From Hylemonella gracilis ATCC 19624 (GTDB lineage: Bacteria; Pseudomonadota; Gammaproteobacteria; Burkholderiales; Burkholderiaceae_C), in contig NZ_AEGR01000001.1 in NCBI RefSeq assembly GCF_000211835.1, positions 1 to 59,220 on the forward strand: a stretch of DNA of 59,220 nt. Direction: 5' to 3'. Made by a program: the position numbers and the translations under genes. Shown piece by piece: positions 16,176-25,911 of this stretch (position 1 is its first letter; every line of letters begins with the position of its first letter). The notes under the pieces were generated by a model that saw nothing but the letters and a program-made list of their open reading frames with translations, ran no database searches and was not told the DNA's origin.

Positions 16176-16991
16176 TCAACTGAGCACGTTGCGGTAGTGG
16201 TGCATGTCGGTCAGGTACAGGCCGCGGCGCAATTCCATCGGAACATCGTTGTAGGTGTAGGCGACGCGCTCCACGCTCAGCAAGGGCGTCGAGCGGCTGA
16301 TCTTGAGCAAGGCGCTTTGCGCCGCGTCCGGCAGCACCGCGCGGATTTTTTCCTCGGCGCGCACCATGCGCACGCCAAACTCGGTCTCGAACAGGGCGTA
16401 CATCGGCCCCAGGTTGTCGCGCAGGCGCTCGGCCGTGAGTCCCTTGAAGGGTGCGCCGGGCAGCCACAGGTCTTCCAGAATGGTGGGGCGGCCCGAGAAG
16501 GACAGCACCCGGCGCACTTGAAGCACGCCGTCGCCCGCGCGCAGGGCGAGCGCTCGCGCCACCTCGGCGCTGGCGCGTACCCGTTTGCAATCGATCACGT
16601 GGCGCTCGGCGGGGGTCGCTTGGCGTGGCTCGCCCGCGTCGAAGGCATCGGGCATCAGCCGCAGGAAGCGGTACTGCACCTGTTGCTCGGCATGTGTGGC
16701 AACGAAGGTGCCCTTGCCCTGGCGGCGCAACAGCAGGTTGTCCGCGGCCAGCTCATCGATGGCCTTGCGCACCGTGCCCTGGCTGACGCGGTAGCGCGCG
16801 GCCAGGTCGAGTTCACTGGGGATGGCTTCGCCCGGCTTCCATTCCCCGGACTGCAGGCTTTGCAGGATGAGCCCCTTGATCTGCTGGTACAGGGGGCTGA
16901 ACGCTGGCGCGAGCGGGGAAGTCGCCGAGGCTGGCGACGCCGCCATGCCGTCCGCGGCGTCACCGGCGCTGGGGGGCGTTTGGGAGCTCAT
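16176..16991 (-). CDS. GntR-family regulator with UTRA (HutC-type) ligand domain, probable TCA-cycle regulator
   Basis: From the ATG at 16991 the protein has 271 residues. The winged helix is FSPLYQQIKGLILQSLQSGE with PSELDLAARYRVSQGTVRKA, and a C-terminal UTRA domain follows (RRVLSFSGRPTILEDLWLPG and FGVRMVRAEEKIRAVLPD). The frame is open to an ATG at 17084, but that ATG lies inside the best -10 box (TATGAT) of its own promoter and has no ribosome site, so I prefer 16991. It is divergent from mdh and upstream of sdhC. A perfect palindrome (17086-17097) between the two promoters is its likely operator. The effector is unknown; a TCA intermediate is a fair guess. Confidence 0.88.
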   Translation of the reverse strand: MSSQTPPSAGDAADGMAASPASATSPLAPAFSPLYQQIKGLILQSLQSGEWKPGEAIPSELDLAARYRVSQGTVRKAIDELAADNLLLRRQGKGTFVATHAEQQVQYRFLRLMPDAFDAGEPRQATPAERHVIDCKRVRASAEVARALALRAGDGVLQVRRVLSFSGRPTILEDLWLPGAPFKGLTAERLRDNLGPMYALFETEFGVRMVRAEEKIRAVLPDAAQSALLKISRSTPLLSVERVAYTYNDVPMELRRGLYLTDMHHYRNVLS

Positions 16992-17079
16992 GGCTGGGGC
17001 AGGGCGGGTCGCGGGCGTGAGGGGAATGAAGTTGCCGAGCCGCGCGCGGAAGCTCGCGAGCTGGGCTTGATCGGTGTCA

Positions 17080-17107
17080 ATCATATCTTATATAAGACAT
17101 AAGACAA
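17080..17107 (-). promoter_or_regulatory. Predicted promoter of the gntR-type regulator gene
   Basis: On the minus strand TTGTCT (17107 to 17102), a 16-base spacer and TATGAT (17085 to 17080). The palindrome 17086-17097 lies inside the spacer, so a bound dimer would block this promoter, which implies autorepression. The ATG at 17084 falls in the -10 box, arguing for a downstream start codon. Confidence 0.45.
17086..17105. promoter_or_regulatory. Likely GntR operator between the regulator gene and mdh
   Basis: TCTTATATAAGA (17086-17097) is a perfect 12-base palindrome. It overlaps a tandem heptamer ATAAGAC-ATAAGAC (17092-17105). It lies just upstream of the mdh -35 box and within the spacer of the divergent regulator promoter. 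The dyad with a TNTNNNANA-like core suits GntR dimers; binding is inferred. Confidence 0.6.
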
Positions 17108-17108
17108 A

Positions 17109-17137
17109 TTGAATCGGCGCTGTTTTCGGGCTACACT
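17109..17137 (+). promoter_or_regulatory. Predicted sigma-70 promoter of mdh
   Basis: TTGAAT (17109-17114), a 17-base spacer and TACACT (17132-17137). It starts four bases after the operator repeats. It would give a leader of about 100 bases before the mdh ATG. Confidence 0.55.
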
Positions 17138-17245
17138 TCCAAATGCTTCCCAGCGGTGCCATGCCCGCGTGTTTGCGGCAGAGTTTCGCAGCGCCACGGC
17201 TGTGCCCGCGTTCAACTTCTTCAACAAAATCCTGGAGTTCCTGCC

Positions 17246-18232
17246 ATGAGCAAAAAGCCCGTTCGCGTCGCCGTCACCGGCGCTGCCGGTCAAATCGGTT
17301 ACGCCCTGCTGTTTCGCATCGCCTCGGGTGAAATGCTGGGCAAGGACCAGCCCGTCATCCTGCAATTGCTCGAAATTCCGGATGAGAAGGCCCAGAAGGC
17401 CCTCAAGGGCGTGATCATGGAGCTGGAAGATTGCGCCTTCCCGCTGCTGGCGGGCGTGATCCCCACGGGGGACCCGCTGGTGGCCTTCAAGGACGCCGAC
17501 TACGCCCTGCTGGTGGGTGCCCGTCCGCGCGGCCCCGGCATGGAGCGCGCCGACCTGCTGGCCGCCAACGCCCAAATCTTCACGGCCCAGGGCAAGGCCC
17601 TGGACCAAGTGGCTTCGCGCAACGTCAAGGTGCTCGTGGTTGGCAACCCCGCCAACACCAACGCCTACATCGCGATGAAGAGCGCGCCCAGCCTGCCGCG
17701 CGAGAACTTCACCGCCATGCTGCGTCTGGACCACAACCGCGCCGCTTCGCAAATCGCCGCCAAGACCGGCGGCAAGGTCGGCGAGATCGAAAAGCTCACC
17801 GTCTGGGGCAACCACTCGCCCACCATGTACGCCGACTACCGCTTCGCCACCATCGGCGGCAAGAGCGTCAAGGACGCGATCAATGACCAGGTCTGGAACG
17901 AAACCGTGTTCCTGCCCACCGTGGGCAAGCGCGGCGCGGCCATCATCGAAGCGCGCGGCCTGTCGTCCGCCGCTTCCGCCGCCAACGCCGCCATCGACCA
18001 CATGCGCGACTGGGCCCTGGGCTCCAACGGCAAGTGGGTCACCATGGGCGTGCCTTCCAACGGCGAGTACGGCATTCCGAAGGATGTGATCTTCGGCTTC
18101 CCGGTCACGACCGAGGGCGGCAAGTACAAGATCGTCGAAGGCCTGGCCATCGACGAGTTCAGCAAGAAGTGCATCGACAAGACCCTGGCCGAGCTGCAAG
18201 GCGAGCAGGACGGCGTCAAGCACCTGCTGTAA
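17246..18232 (+). CDS. mdh: Malate dehydrogenase (NAD)
   Basis: The 328-residue protein belongs to the beta-proteobacterial, cytosolic-type malate dehydrogenases. The NAD loop [18 protein letters not shown] begins near residue 12, the substrate Arg is in [15 protein letters not shown] (residues about 91-105), and the catalytic His is in [12 protein letters not shown]. It interconverts malate and oxaloacetate in the TCA cycle. The ATG at 17246 has TGGAG upstream; an open extension back to 17156 has no support. It is the first gene of mdh, CitE-like lyase, acnB on the plus strand and is divergent from the GntR regulator. Confidence 0.97.
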   Translation: MSKKPVRVAVTGAAGQIGYALLFRIASGEMLGKDQPVILQLLEIPDEKAQKALKGVIMELEDCAFPLLAGVIPTGDPLVAFKDADYALLVGARPRGPGMERADLLAANAQIFTAQGKALDQVASRNVKVLVVGNPANTNAYIAMKSAPSLPRENFTAMLRLDHNRAASQIAAKTGGKVGEIEKLTVWGNHSPTMYADYRFATIGGKSVKDAINDQVWNETVFLPTVGKRGAAIIEARGLSSAASAANAAIDHMRDWALGSNGKWVTMGVPSNGEYGIPKDVIFGFPVTTEGGKYKIVEGLAIDEFSKKCIDKTLAELQGEQDGVKHLL

Positions 18233-18255
18233 AAGGAAAAGGACGCGGAAGCACC

Positions 18256-19329
18256 ATGCACCCGACGCCAGAGGCATCGGGCCCTCGGGCCGTCCACCCT
18301 CACGCAGGTGATCGTGGAGTCGCGGCCCTCAGTCCGCGCGATGTCCTCCTCGGTGCCCAGGCCGCCACCGGCTTGCTGCCGGTGTGCGACCACTATTGCG
18401 GCGTCGAGGCGCGCATGCGCAAGAGCCTGGCCTTGCAGGCCGAGTTGGCCGAGGAGTTCGGCGCCGTCGTCTTCGACGTGACGCTGGACTGCGAGGACGG
18501 CGCGCCCGCGGGCGGCGAGGCGGAGCATGCCGCGCTGGTGGCCAGCATCGCCCTGGGCGCCGCGCCCTCGGCGCGGGTCGCGGCCCGCGTGCATCCGGTG
18601 GACCACCCGGCCTTCGCGGCGGATGTGCACACCATCGTCGGCCAAGCGGGTGCCCGGCTGCGCCACTTGATGATCCCCAAGGTGGAATCGGTGACCGACG
18701 TGGCGCGCGCCGTCGCCGCCGTGGACGCGGCGGGCGGGCAGAACCTGCCCCTGCATTGCCTGATCGAATCGCCCCTGGCGGTGCGCAACGCCTTCGAGAT
18801 CGCCGCGCATCCGCGCGTGCAATCGCTGAGCTTTGGCCTGATGGATTTCGTCTCGGCCCATGGCGGCGCCATTCCCGACAGCGCCATGACGGTGCAAGGC
18901 CAATTCGAGCATCCGCTGGTGCTGCGCGCCAAGCTGGAAATCTCGGCCGCTTGCCATGCGCATGGCAAGACGCCCGCGCACTGCGTGGTCACCGAATTCA
19001 AGAACGCCGACGCCCTGGGCGCAGCCGCCCGCAAGGCCGCGCGCGAACTGGGCTACACGCGGATGTGGAGCATCCACCCCGACCAGATTCGCCCCATCCT
19101 GCGCGCTTACGCCCCGGAGCAGCACGACATCGAGCGGGCCGCCGCCCTCATCGAGGCGGCCGAGCAGGCGCAATGGGCGCCCATCAGCCACCAGGGTGTG
19201 CTGCACGATCGCGCGAGCTACCGCTACTACTGGCAGGTGCTGGAACGCGCGTTCCGCACCGGCAAGACCCTGCCCGCGAGCGTGCAGGGCCACTTCATTC
19301 ACCATCAACCAGACCCTGAACTCATCTGA
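18256..19329 (+). CDS. HpcH/HpaI aldolase-citrate lyase family (CitE-like) CoA-ester lyase
   Basis: The 357-residue protein is a TIM-barrel lyase of the CitE/malyl-CoA lyase type. Visible marks are [20 protein letters not shown] (metal/CoA region, about residues 73-92), [20 protein letters not shown], and [18 protein letters not shown] with the metal-binding Glu. The C-terminal [14 protein letters not shown] is also family-like. The ATG at 18256 follows AAGGACGCGG; the longer open frame from 18034 runs inside mdh. It lies between mdh and acnB, a common Burkholderiales arrangement. A role in malyl-, citramalyl- or citryl-CoA cleavage is possible, but the substrate is not settled by sequence. 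Confidence 0.88.
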   Translation: MHPTPEASGPRAVHPHAGDRGVAALSPRDVLLGAQAATGLLPVCDHYCGVEARMRKSLALQAELAEEFGAVVFDVTLDCEDGAPAGGEAEHAALVASIALGAAPSARVAARVHPVDHPAFAADVHTIVGQAGARLRHLMIPKVESVTDVARAVAAVDAAGGQNLPLHCLIESPLAVRNAFEIAAHPRVQSLSFGLMDFVSAHGGAIPDSAMTVQGQFEHPLVLRAKLEISAACHAHGKTPAHCVVTEFKNADALGAAARKAARELGYTRMWSIHPDQIRPILRAYAPEQHDIERAAALIEAAEQAQWAPISHQGVLHDRASYRYYWQVLERAFRTGKTLPASVQGHFIHHQPDPELI

Positions 19330-19341
19330 CAGGAGCACACC

Positions 19342-21936
19342 ATGTTGCAAGCCTACCGCGCCCATGTCGCTGAACGCGCCGCGCTCGGCATCCCGCCGCT
19401 GCCGCTGACCGCCAAGCAGGTGGCCGAGCTGATCGAACTCATCAAGAACCCGCCCGCGGGTGAAGACGCCTTCCTGATGGACCTGCTGACCCACCGCGTG
19501 CCCCCGGGCGTGGACGACGCGGCCAAGGTGAAAGCCAGCTTCCTGGCGGCCGTCGCGCACGGCGACATCAAGGTCGGCCTGATCTCCAAGGCCAAGGCCA
19601 CCGAGTTGCTGGGCACCATGGTGGGCGGCTACAACGTCCACCCGCTGATCGAGCTGCTGGACGACGCCGAAGTCGCGGGCGTCGCCGCCGAGGGCCTGAA
19701 GAAGACCCTGCTGATGTTCGACTACTTCAACGACGTGGCGACCAAGGCCAAGGCGGGCAACGCCAAGGCCAAGGAAGTCATGCAGAGTTGGGCGAACGCC
19801 GAGTGGTTCACCTCGCGCCCCGAAGTCGAGAAGAAGATCACCGTCACCGTGTTCAAGGTGCCGGGCGAGACCAACACCGACGACCTGTCGCCCGCGCCCG
19901 ATGCCTGGAGCCGCCCCGACATCCCGCTGCACTACCTGGCCATGCTGAAGAACACCCGTCCCGACGCGGCCTTCAAGCCCGAGGAAGACGGCAAGCGCGG
20001 TCCGATGAAGTTCATCGATGACCTGAAGAAGAAGGGTCACCTGGTCGCCTACGTGGGCGACGTGGTGGGCACCGGTTCCAGCCGCAAGTCGGCCACCAAC
20101 TCGGTGATCTGGGCCACCGGCCAAGACATCCCCTTCGTGCCGAACAAGCGCTTCGGCGGCGTCACCCTGGGCGGCAAGATCGCCCCGATCTTCTTCAACA
20201 CGCAGGAAGACTCGGGCTCGCTGCCCATCGAAGTCGATGTGTCCAAGCTGGAGATGGGCGACGTCGTGGACGTGCTGCCCTATGATGGCAAGATCGTGAA
20301 GAACGGCCAGACCGTCGCCGAGTTCAAGCTCAAGAGCGACGTGCTGTTCGATGAAGTGCGCGCCGGCGGCCGCATCAACCTGATCATTGGCCGCGCCCTC
20401 ACGTCCAAGGCGCGTGAGTTCCTGGGCTTGCCCGCGTCCACGGTGTTCCGTCTGCCGCAACCGCCTGTCGCCACCAAGGCGGGCTTCACGCTGGCGCAGA
20501 AGATGGTTGGCCGTGCCGTCGGCCTGCCGGAAGGCCAGGGCGTGCGCCCGGGCACCTACTGCGAGCCCAAGATGACCACGGTCGGCTCGCAAGACACCAC
20601 CGGCCCCATGACCCGCGACGAGCTGAAAGACCTGGCGTGCCTGGGCTTCAGCGCCGACATGGTGATGCAGTCCTTCTGCCACACCGCTGCTTATCCGAAG
20701 CCGGTGGACGTGAAGACGCACCGCGAGCTGCCCGCCTTCATCAGCAACCGCGGCGGCGTGGCCCTGCGCCCCGGGGACGGCGTGATCCACTCCTGGCTCA
20801 ACCGCCTGCTGCTGCCCGACACCGTGGGCACGGGCGGCGACAGCCACACCCGCTTCCCGATCGGCATTTCCTTCCCCGCGGGCTCGGGCCTGGTGGCCTT
20901 CGCGGCCGCCACCGGCGTGATGCCGCTGGACATGCCCGAGTCGGTGCTGGTGCGCTTCAAGGGCCAGATGCAGCCGGGCGTCACGCTGCGTGACCTCGTG
21001 CACGCCATTCCGCTCTACGCCATCAAGGCCGGTCTCCTGACCGTGGCCAAGGCGGGCAAGAAGAACATCTTCTCGGGCCGCATCCTCGAAATCGAGGGCC
21101 TGCCGGACCTGAAGGTGGAGCAGGCGTTTGAACTGTCCGATGCCTCGGCCGAGCGCTCCGCCGCGGGCTGCACGATCAAGCTGAACCACGAGCCGATCAA
21201 GGAATACCTCACCAGCAACGTCGTGCTGATGAAGAACATGATCGCCGAGGGCTACGCCGACGCCAAGACGCTGCAGCGCCGCATCGAGAAGGTCGAGGCC
21301 TGGCTGGCCAAGCCCGAGCTGCTCGAAGCCGACAAGGACGCCGAGTACGCGGCCGTGATCGAGATCGACCTGGCCGACATCACCGAGCCCATCGTCTGCT
21401 GCCCCAATGACCCGGACGACGCCAAGTTCCTGTCCGACGTGGCGGGCGCCAAGATCGACGAAGCCTTCATCGGTTCGTGCATGACCAACATCGGCCACTT
21501 CCGCGCCGCGGCCAAGCTGCTGGGCGGCCAGCGCGACATCCCGGTCAAGCTGTGGATCGCGCCGCCGACCAAGATGGACCAGAACGAGTTGATCAAGGAA
21601 GGCCACTACGCCGCCTTCGGCACCGCCGGTGCGCGCACCGAAATGCCTGGCTGCTCGCTGTGCATGGGCAACCAGGCGCAGGTGAAGGAGGGCGCGACCG
21701 TCATCTCCACCTCCACCCGCAACTTCCCGAACCGCCTGGGCAAGAACACCAATGTGTACCTGGGATCGGCCGAGCTGTCCGCCATCGCCTCGCGCCTGGG
21801 CCGCCTGCCGACCAAGGCGGAGTACCTGAAGGAAATGGGCATCATCGACGCCGACAAGGCCAGTGTCTACCGCTACATGAACTTCGACCAGATCGAGGAA
21901 TACAAGGAAGTGGCGGAGAAGGCTGCGGCCTGCTGA
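19342..21936 (+). CDS. acnB: Aconitate hydratase B (bifunctional aconitase/2-methylisocitrate dehydratase)
   Basis: The 864-residue protein has the AcnB layout: an N-terminal HEAT-like domain ([20 protein letters not shown]), the swivel domain ([20 protein letters not shown]), then the [4Fe-4S] catalytic domains. Cluster Cys residues are in [14 protein letters not shown] and [11 protein letters not shown] near the C-terminus, with the substrate motif [19 protein letters not shown] near residue 493-511. It isomerises citrate to isocitrate. It starts 12 bases after the CitE-like gene and ends 54 bases before a strong terminator. It is of full family length. Confidence 0.98.
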   Translation: MLQAYRAHVAERAALGIPPLPLTAKQVAELIELIKNPPAGEDAFLMDLLTHRVPPGVDDAAKVKASFLAAVAHGDIKVGLISKAKATELLGTMVGGYNVHPLIELLDDAEVAGVAAEGLKKTLLMFDYFNDVATKAKAGNAKAKEVMQSWANAEWFTSRPEVEKKITVTVFKVPGETNTDDLSPAPDAWSRPDIPLHYLAMLKNTRPDAAFKPEEDGKRGPMKFIDDLKKKGHLVAYVGDVVGTGSSRKSATNSVIWATGQDIPFVPNKRFGGVTLGGKIAPIFFNTQEDSGSLPIEVDVSKLEMGDVVDVLPYDGKIVKNGQTVAEFKLKSDVLFDEVRAGGRINLIIGRALTSKAREFLGLPASTVFRLPQPPVATKAGFTLAQKMVGRAVGLPEGQGVRPGTYCEPKMTTVGSQDTTGPMTRDELKDLACLGFSADMVMQSFCHTAAYPKPVDVKTHRELPAFISNRGGVALRPGDGVIHSWLNRLLLPDTVGTGGDSHTRFPIGISFPAGSGLVAFAAATGVMPLDMPESVLVRFKGQMQPGVTLRDLVHAIPLYAIKAGLLTVAKAGKKNIFSGRILEIEGLPDLKVEQAFELSDASAERSAAGCTIKLNHEPIKEYLTSNVVLMKNMIAEGYADAKTLQRRIEKVEAWLAKPELLEADKDAEYAAVIEIDLADITEPIVCCPNDPDDAKFLSDVAGAKIDEAFIGSCMTNIGHFRAAAKLLGGQRDIPVKLWIAPPTKMDQNELIKEGHYAAFGTAGARTEMPGCSLCMGNQAQVKEGATVISTSTRNFPNRLGKNTNVYLGSAELSAIASRLGRLPTKAEYLKEMGIIDADKASVYRYMNFDQIEEYKEVAEKAAAC

Positions 21937-21990
21937 GCGGGTGCGGTCTGAAGCGGGCGCAAGCCCGCCTTCGGACTCTGCGGTACAAAC

Positions 21991-22026
21991 AAAAGGCCCC
22001 AGGGCGTTGCCCTGGGGCCTTTTTGT
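21991..22026 (+). terminator. Rho-independent terminator after acnB
   Basis: The stem AAAAGGCCCCAGGGC, loop GTT, GCCCTGGGGCCTTTT is perfect over 15 pairs and is followed by a T-rich stretch (TTTTGTTTTTTG). It closes the mdh-lyase-acnB unit. Confidence 0.93.
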
Positions 22027-22101
22027 TTTTTGTTTTATTTTTTGCTCTAGTTTTTGTGTGGGTCGCAGCGGCTCAATTGCCGGTGCGCGCCGGATGTGTG
22101 A

Positions 22102-22671
22102 TCAGGGCAGGCGTTCCAGCACGAGGTCCAGGTTCGGCTCGTCTTCGGTGGCAATCCCGGGTTTGGCGACGGGCTCGCTCTGCTTCAGCACGCGCACGCG
22201 CCAACGCTGCCCGGATTCCTCGAAGCTGACACTGGAGGTGGGGGCATCGACCCGCAGGGCTTGCTGGAACCCGGCCGAGTTTTGGACGACCCACTGGCCC
22301 GCAGCCTGGCGCAGCAAGCGTGCCTGACCGATCAGACGCCGCCCCGAACGCGCATGCGTCAGCTCGATGCGGTCCGGCGGGGTTCCGGCGCTGCCACCCC
22401 AGGTGCGGACCACGGTCGGGCCGGAGGGGTGCAGGTCACGCGTCACGCTGTCAGGCGGCGGCAGCGAGGCACTGCTGCTGTCTGCGCTGGGGCCGCTCGG
22501 CGCACTGGCGTTCGTTGCGCTGGTCGAAGCGCTGGTCGAAGCGCTGGGCGAGGAACCCGGCTTGCCCTGCACGGAAGCAGCAGGCGGGTTGGCGACGCAG
22601 CCTGCGGTCAGGCTGAGCAGCAACCCGAGCAGCAGGGACCGATGAGCGAGGCGGAGTTGTTTATTGACCAT
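22102..22671 (-). CDS. Small lipoprotein coupled to the metalloprotease gene
   Basis: The 189-residue protein has a signal peptide with lipobox LTAGC (Cys25). A Ser/Ala/Thr/Pro-rich linker (about residues 35-75) contains a short internal duplication (SASTSASTSA). A C-terminal beta-rich domain follows (PTVVRTWGGSAGTPPDR to RWRVRVLKQSEPVAKPG). No family is recognised. Its ATG at 22671 overlaps the stop of the upstream metalloprotease gene by 11 bases, so the two are translationally coupled and probably act together at the outer membrane or cell surface. It could be an inhibitor, chaperone or attachment partner of the protease, but this is inference from position only. Confidence 0.7.
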   Translation of the reverse strand: MVNKQLRLAHRSLLLGLLLSLTAGCVANPPAASVQGKPGSSPSASTSASTSATNASAPSGPSADSSSASLPPPDSVTRDLHPSGPTVVRTWGGSAGTPPDRIELTHARSGRRLIGQARLLRQAAGQWVVQNSAGFQQALRVDAPTSSVSFEESGQRWRVRVLKQSEPVAKPGIATEDEPNLDLVLERLP

Positions 22672-24619
22672 TGCGCAGGCTCTCAAAGAAAAGCATGGAC
22701 GGCGGGGTTTCTTCGGCGATTGGCTGTTTGTCTGCCGTGATCGGGTTGGCGACCACCGCGTTGGCAGATTTGAGGATGCTGAACCCTGAATTGCCGTTGT
22801 AGCTGCGTGCGAAGGGGAGTTGGAGGTTGCCCCAATCGTTGTAGTCGGTCAGCGTCCCAGAGGTGCCATCCCCGTTCAAATCCACAGCGATGAAACCACT
22901 CGTTTGGTTGCCACTATTGTCCCAGTCGGCGTAGGCGGTACCCGAAGAGTTGCCGCGCCCGACATTGGCGGACTCTTGCAGGCTCGCCTCGTTCAAAGAA
23001 CTGCCAGTTCCGTCCGAATAGTCCATCTTGAACAGTGAAGGTGCACCGCAAGGAGATGAATTGTTGAATGTGCAAAGTGTGAGGCCACCGTGACTTGCCA
23101 CTTTTTCATAGCGCCAACGTTCGTAAGCTGTACTGCTAGCGGGATTGGCGTCGAGACCGTAGATCTGGTACAGGTAATTCATCACGCTCCAATAGTTGGG
23201 CTTGTAGTTGGTGTCCACATTGCCGCCATGGCGCAGACCCAGGTTGTGTCCCAATTCATGCATGACGGTGGCCGCCTGACTATTGATCAAGCCGTTCACG
23301 CCAAGCGCAGTCGATGTTCCGGTCGCTGTGGTGTAGCCCCAGGCACCGAGTGAAACGATAAGGTCGTTACCCACCAGCTCTGCGATGCCCGAGGAACCGG
23401 CAGTCCCATCAGCCTTTTGCGAGTTCGCGAACAGCAGGTAGTGGAAAACTGCACGGCGGCGCAGATCCATGGACTCGGCCTTGTAGTCGTAGAGGCTGCG
23501 CCGATTGCTCGTGTTGGATGTGCAGGTGGTTTGATCCAAGCCCACGCATGGCTCATAAGGCACGACGCCGCTGCCCTGGCCCAAGTTGAAATCCGCGGTC
23601 GAGAAGCTGCTGTTGTAGGCGGTGCCTGCGTCAAAGTGCACCGAAATACTCTTGGCCGCGAACGCGTCCACCACTTTCTGCAGCGCCTCTTTGCGCGGAA
23701 TCACACCGGGGTCGGTGCTGTTCATCTGATCCACTTCGATGAAGATGTCCTTTTGGCCCGTGCGCGCGCCCATGGCATAAAGGTCCAGACCACCGAAGGT
23801 GCCACCGGATACTTCGGCTGTGTCGGGGATGCCGTCGGCATCCGCGTCGGCGCTGTCACCCACGTCGTTTCGGCCCGCAGGGGTAGCCCAATCGACGCTG
23901 GTCCAATCGCTCGCGCTGTCGCTGTCCGTGCTGATGGGGTAACGGCGAACCAAGGAGTTGCCGTAGGTGCTTGACGCATTCGGTAAGGAGTCCGCCGATG
24001 CGCCAGACCATTGGCCGCTGCTCATCGGTGTCTGGCTGGACGAGCCGAAGCGGACGAAGTCCACGGTGTTGTAGCTCTTCACCAATTCGATGAAGCCACT
24101 GCTGGTCCAAAAAGGTACGCGGCCGCCGGAGCTGACGCGGACCATTTGAGTGCCGCCTTGCACGGTGTTGTCGACGTTGCCCGAGATCAGCACGTAGCCT
24201 CCGGCCGGCACGGTAAAGCTGGGTAGCGTGAAGTTGTAGATGGTCACGGAGCCGCCGGACGAGGAATTGATGCTCGTGGATCGGAGGTCATAGCCCGATA
24301 GGTTGATGGCCGAAGCTGTGGGGTTGTAGACCTCGAACCAGCAATCTACGTTGTAGTAATAACAGCTACCCACCTCAGAAATCACGAGGTCCGTGGGCGT
24401 CCGCGCGGTGCTTCCACCACTCCCGCCGCCACCACCGCCTCCACCCCCCCCGCCACCACAGGCTGCCAGCAGGGCGGCGCCAGAGATCAGCACGGGCCAG
24501 AGCAGGCCGCGCCGCAGGCGGGCGATGCGCGAAACCGGACTGAGCGGTGTGAAAGAAGATAAAAGAGAGAGGAAGCGAAGACCGAAAAAGCGGCCTTGCC
24601 GAGCGGGCGTGAAGGGCAT
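22661..24619 (-). CDS. Secreted lipoprotein with lamin-tail-like domain and metzincin-type zinc protease domain
   Basis: From the ATG at 24619 the protein has 652 residues. A basic N-terminus and hydrophobic segment end in lipobox LLAAC (about Cys54), followed by 12 Gly. The segment DLVISEVGSCYYYNVDCWFE to GYVLISGNVDN fits a lamin-tail (LTD) domain. A calcium-like DADADGIPD motif follows. The protease domain has HELGHNLGLRHGG (about residues 452-464) and a Met-turn SVMNY near 479, the metzincin signature. A frame extension to a TTG at 24631 is possible. The C-terminus contains VDLNGDGTSG, another Asp-rich loop. A cell-surface or released protease is likely; the substrate is unknown. Confidence 0.82.
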   Translation of the reverse strand: MPFTPARQGRFFGLRFLSLLSSFTPLSPVSRIARLRRGLLWPVLISGAALLAACGGGGGGGGGGGGSGGSTARTPTDLVISEVGSCYYYNVDCWFEVYNPTASAINLSGYDLRSTSINSSSGGSVTIYNFTLPSFTVPAGGYVLISGNVDNTVQGGTQMVRVSSGGRVPFWTSSGFIELVKSYNTVDFVRFGSSSQTPMSSGQWSGASADSLPNASSTYGNSLVRRYPISTDSDSASDWTSVDWATPAGRNDVGDSADADADGIPDTAEVSGGTFGGLDLYAMGARTGQKDIFIEVDQMNSTDPGVIPRKEALQKVVDAFAAKSISVHFDAGTAYNSSFSTADFNLGQGSGVVPYEPCVGLDQTTCTSNTSNRRSLYDYKAESMDLRRRAVFHYLLFANSQKADGTAGSSGIAELVGNDLIVSLGAWGYTTATGTSTALGVNGLINSQAATVMHELGHNLGLRHGGNVDTNYKPNYWSVMNYLYQIYGLDANPASSTAYERWRYEKVASHGGLTLCTFNNSSPCGAPSLFKMDYSDGTGSSLNEASLQESANVGRGNSSGTAYADWDNSGNQTSGFIAVDLNGDGTSGTLTDYNDWGNLQLPFARSYNGNSGFSILKSANAVVANPITADKQPIAEETPPSMLFFESLRNGQ

Positions 24620-24791
24620 GGACAGGTTCAAGAAGGGTTGGGGGCGGGAGGATCTCCATGGCTCAGTCGCTCGGCTGGCGGCGCATGAAGATCAACGAGG
24701 TCCGGGGTATTCTATGAACCGCTGTCATTAATGAATCCTGAATGCACATTCGAGGCAGCACGCAATTGTTTCTGCTTGTAAGAGCCTTCCC

Positions 24792-25160
24792 ATGCCGACC
24801 CTGCAATCCATCCCCCTGTCCGTCCAGACCGTCTTGCTGCTGATCGCCAGCAACGTCTTCATGACCTTTGCCTGGTACGGCCACCTCAAGAATCTGGCCA
24901 CCGCGCCCTGGTACACCGCGGCCTTCGTGAGTTGGGGCATCGCCTTGGCCGAGTACCTGTTGCAGGTGCCGGCCAATCGCATCGGTTTCCAGCAGGCGGG
25001 GTTCACCGTCGGGCAGCTGAAGATCATTCAAGAGGTGATCACCCTCAGCGTCTTCGTGCCCTTCGCCGTGTTCTACCTGCGCGAGCCCTTCAAGCTGGAC
25101 TACCTCTGGGCGGCCTTGTGCATGGTGGGCGCGGTGTATTTCATCTTCCGCAGCGCCTGA
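24792..25160 (+). CDS. DUF486 (DMT-superfamily-like) small membrane protein
   Basis: The 122-residue protein has four predicted membrane helices and the DUF486 pattern VFMTFAWYGHLKN, AEYLLQVPANRIGF, VGQLKIIQEVITLSVF and REPFKLDYLWAALCMVGAVY. These are single-unit relatives of drug/metabolite transporters that probably dimerise; no substrate is known. The ATG start is backed by family length rather than by a strong ribosome site. It is divergent from the metalloprotease gene. Confidence 0.88.
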   Translation: MPTLQSIPLSVQTVLLLIASNVFMTFAWYGHLKNLATAPWYTAAFVSWGIALAEYLLQVPANRIGFQQAGFTVGQLKIIQEVITLSVFVPFAVFYLREPFKLDYLWAALCMVGAVYFIFRSA

Positions 25161-25253
25161 GCCGGGGCGCTGCCCCGCGCCGGGCGGAGCGCGGTGCTCC
25201 ATGCGACGGCGGTTAAACTCGCGGTTTCATCAATTTGTCACAAAAAAGACGCC

Positions 25254-25901
25254 ATGCTGTTTGGAAAACTGATGCCGCGCGACGGCAATTTCTTCGAGAA
25301 ATTCAACCAGCATGCGGACCGCACCGTGCAAGCCGCCCGGGCGTTTGCGCTTTTGGTGGCGAACTATGGCGATGCGCAGCTGCGTGAGCAGTACAACCGC
25401 GAGGTGGACGAGGCCGAGCACGCGGCCGACCGCATCACGCAGGACGTCAGCCGCACCTTGCACCTGACCTTCATCACGCCGATTGACCGTGAGCAGATCC
25501 ACACGCTGATCAACACCATGGACGACGTGGCCGATCTGCTGCAGGACGCCGCCGAGACCATGGCCCTGTACGACGTGCGCGAGATGACCGATGAAATCGT
25601 GCGCCTGACCGAACTCTGCGTGAAGTGCTGCGAGCGGGTGAAGGACGCGGTGTCCCTGCTGAGCACCATCGGCGAGGCCAAGTCGGCCGAGGCCGCGCTC
25701 AAGACCTGCGAGGAAATCGACAAGTTGGAATCCGACGCCGACCGCGTGATGCGCACCGCCATGAGCAAGCTGTTCCGCGAGCAGGCCGACGTGCGTGAAC
25801 TGATCAAGCTCAAGGCGATCTATGAATTGCTGGAGACCGTGACCGACCGTTGCGAGGACGTGGCCAACGTCATCGAGGGCATCGTCCTCGAAAACGCCTG
25901 A
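25254..25901 (+). CDS. DUF47-family accessory protein of the Pit phosphate transporter
   Basis: The 215-residue protein is all-helical and PhoU-like (MLFGKLMPRDGNFFEKFNQH, AEHAADRITQDVSRTLHLTF, ITPIDREQIHTLINTMDDVA). Such DUF47 proteins are encoded with Pit-type permeases and are thought to modulate phosphate uptake from the cytoplasmic side. I chose the ATG at 25254 because the family begins MLFGKLMP; an open extension to 25194 lacks similarity. It ends 10 bases before the pit start, so the two are one operon. Confidence 0.93.
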   Translation: MLFGKLMPRDGNFFEKFNQHADRTVQAARAFALLVANYGDAQLREQYNREVDEAEHAADRITQDVSRTLHLTFITPIDREQIHTLINTMDDVADLLQDAAETMALYDVREMTDEIVRLTELCVKCCERVKDAVSLLSTIGEAKSAEAALKTCEEIDKLESDADRVMRTAMSKLFREQADVRELIKLKAIYELLETVTDRCEDVANVIEGIVLENA

Positions 25902-25911
25902 GGACGTGGGC

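Noticed and set aside
17836-21606. 1256-codon open frame on the minus strand
   Set aside because: It lies antisense to mdh, the CitE-like gene and acnB, which have full family similarity. High G+C gives long open shadow frames; the translation is low-complexity Val/Gly/His/Arg.
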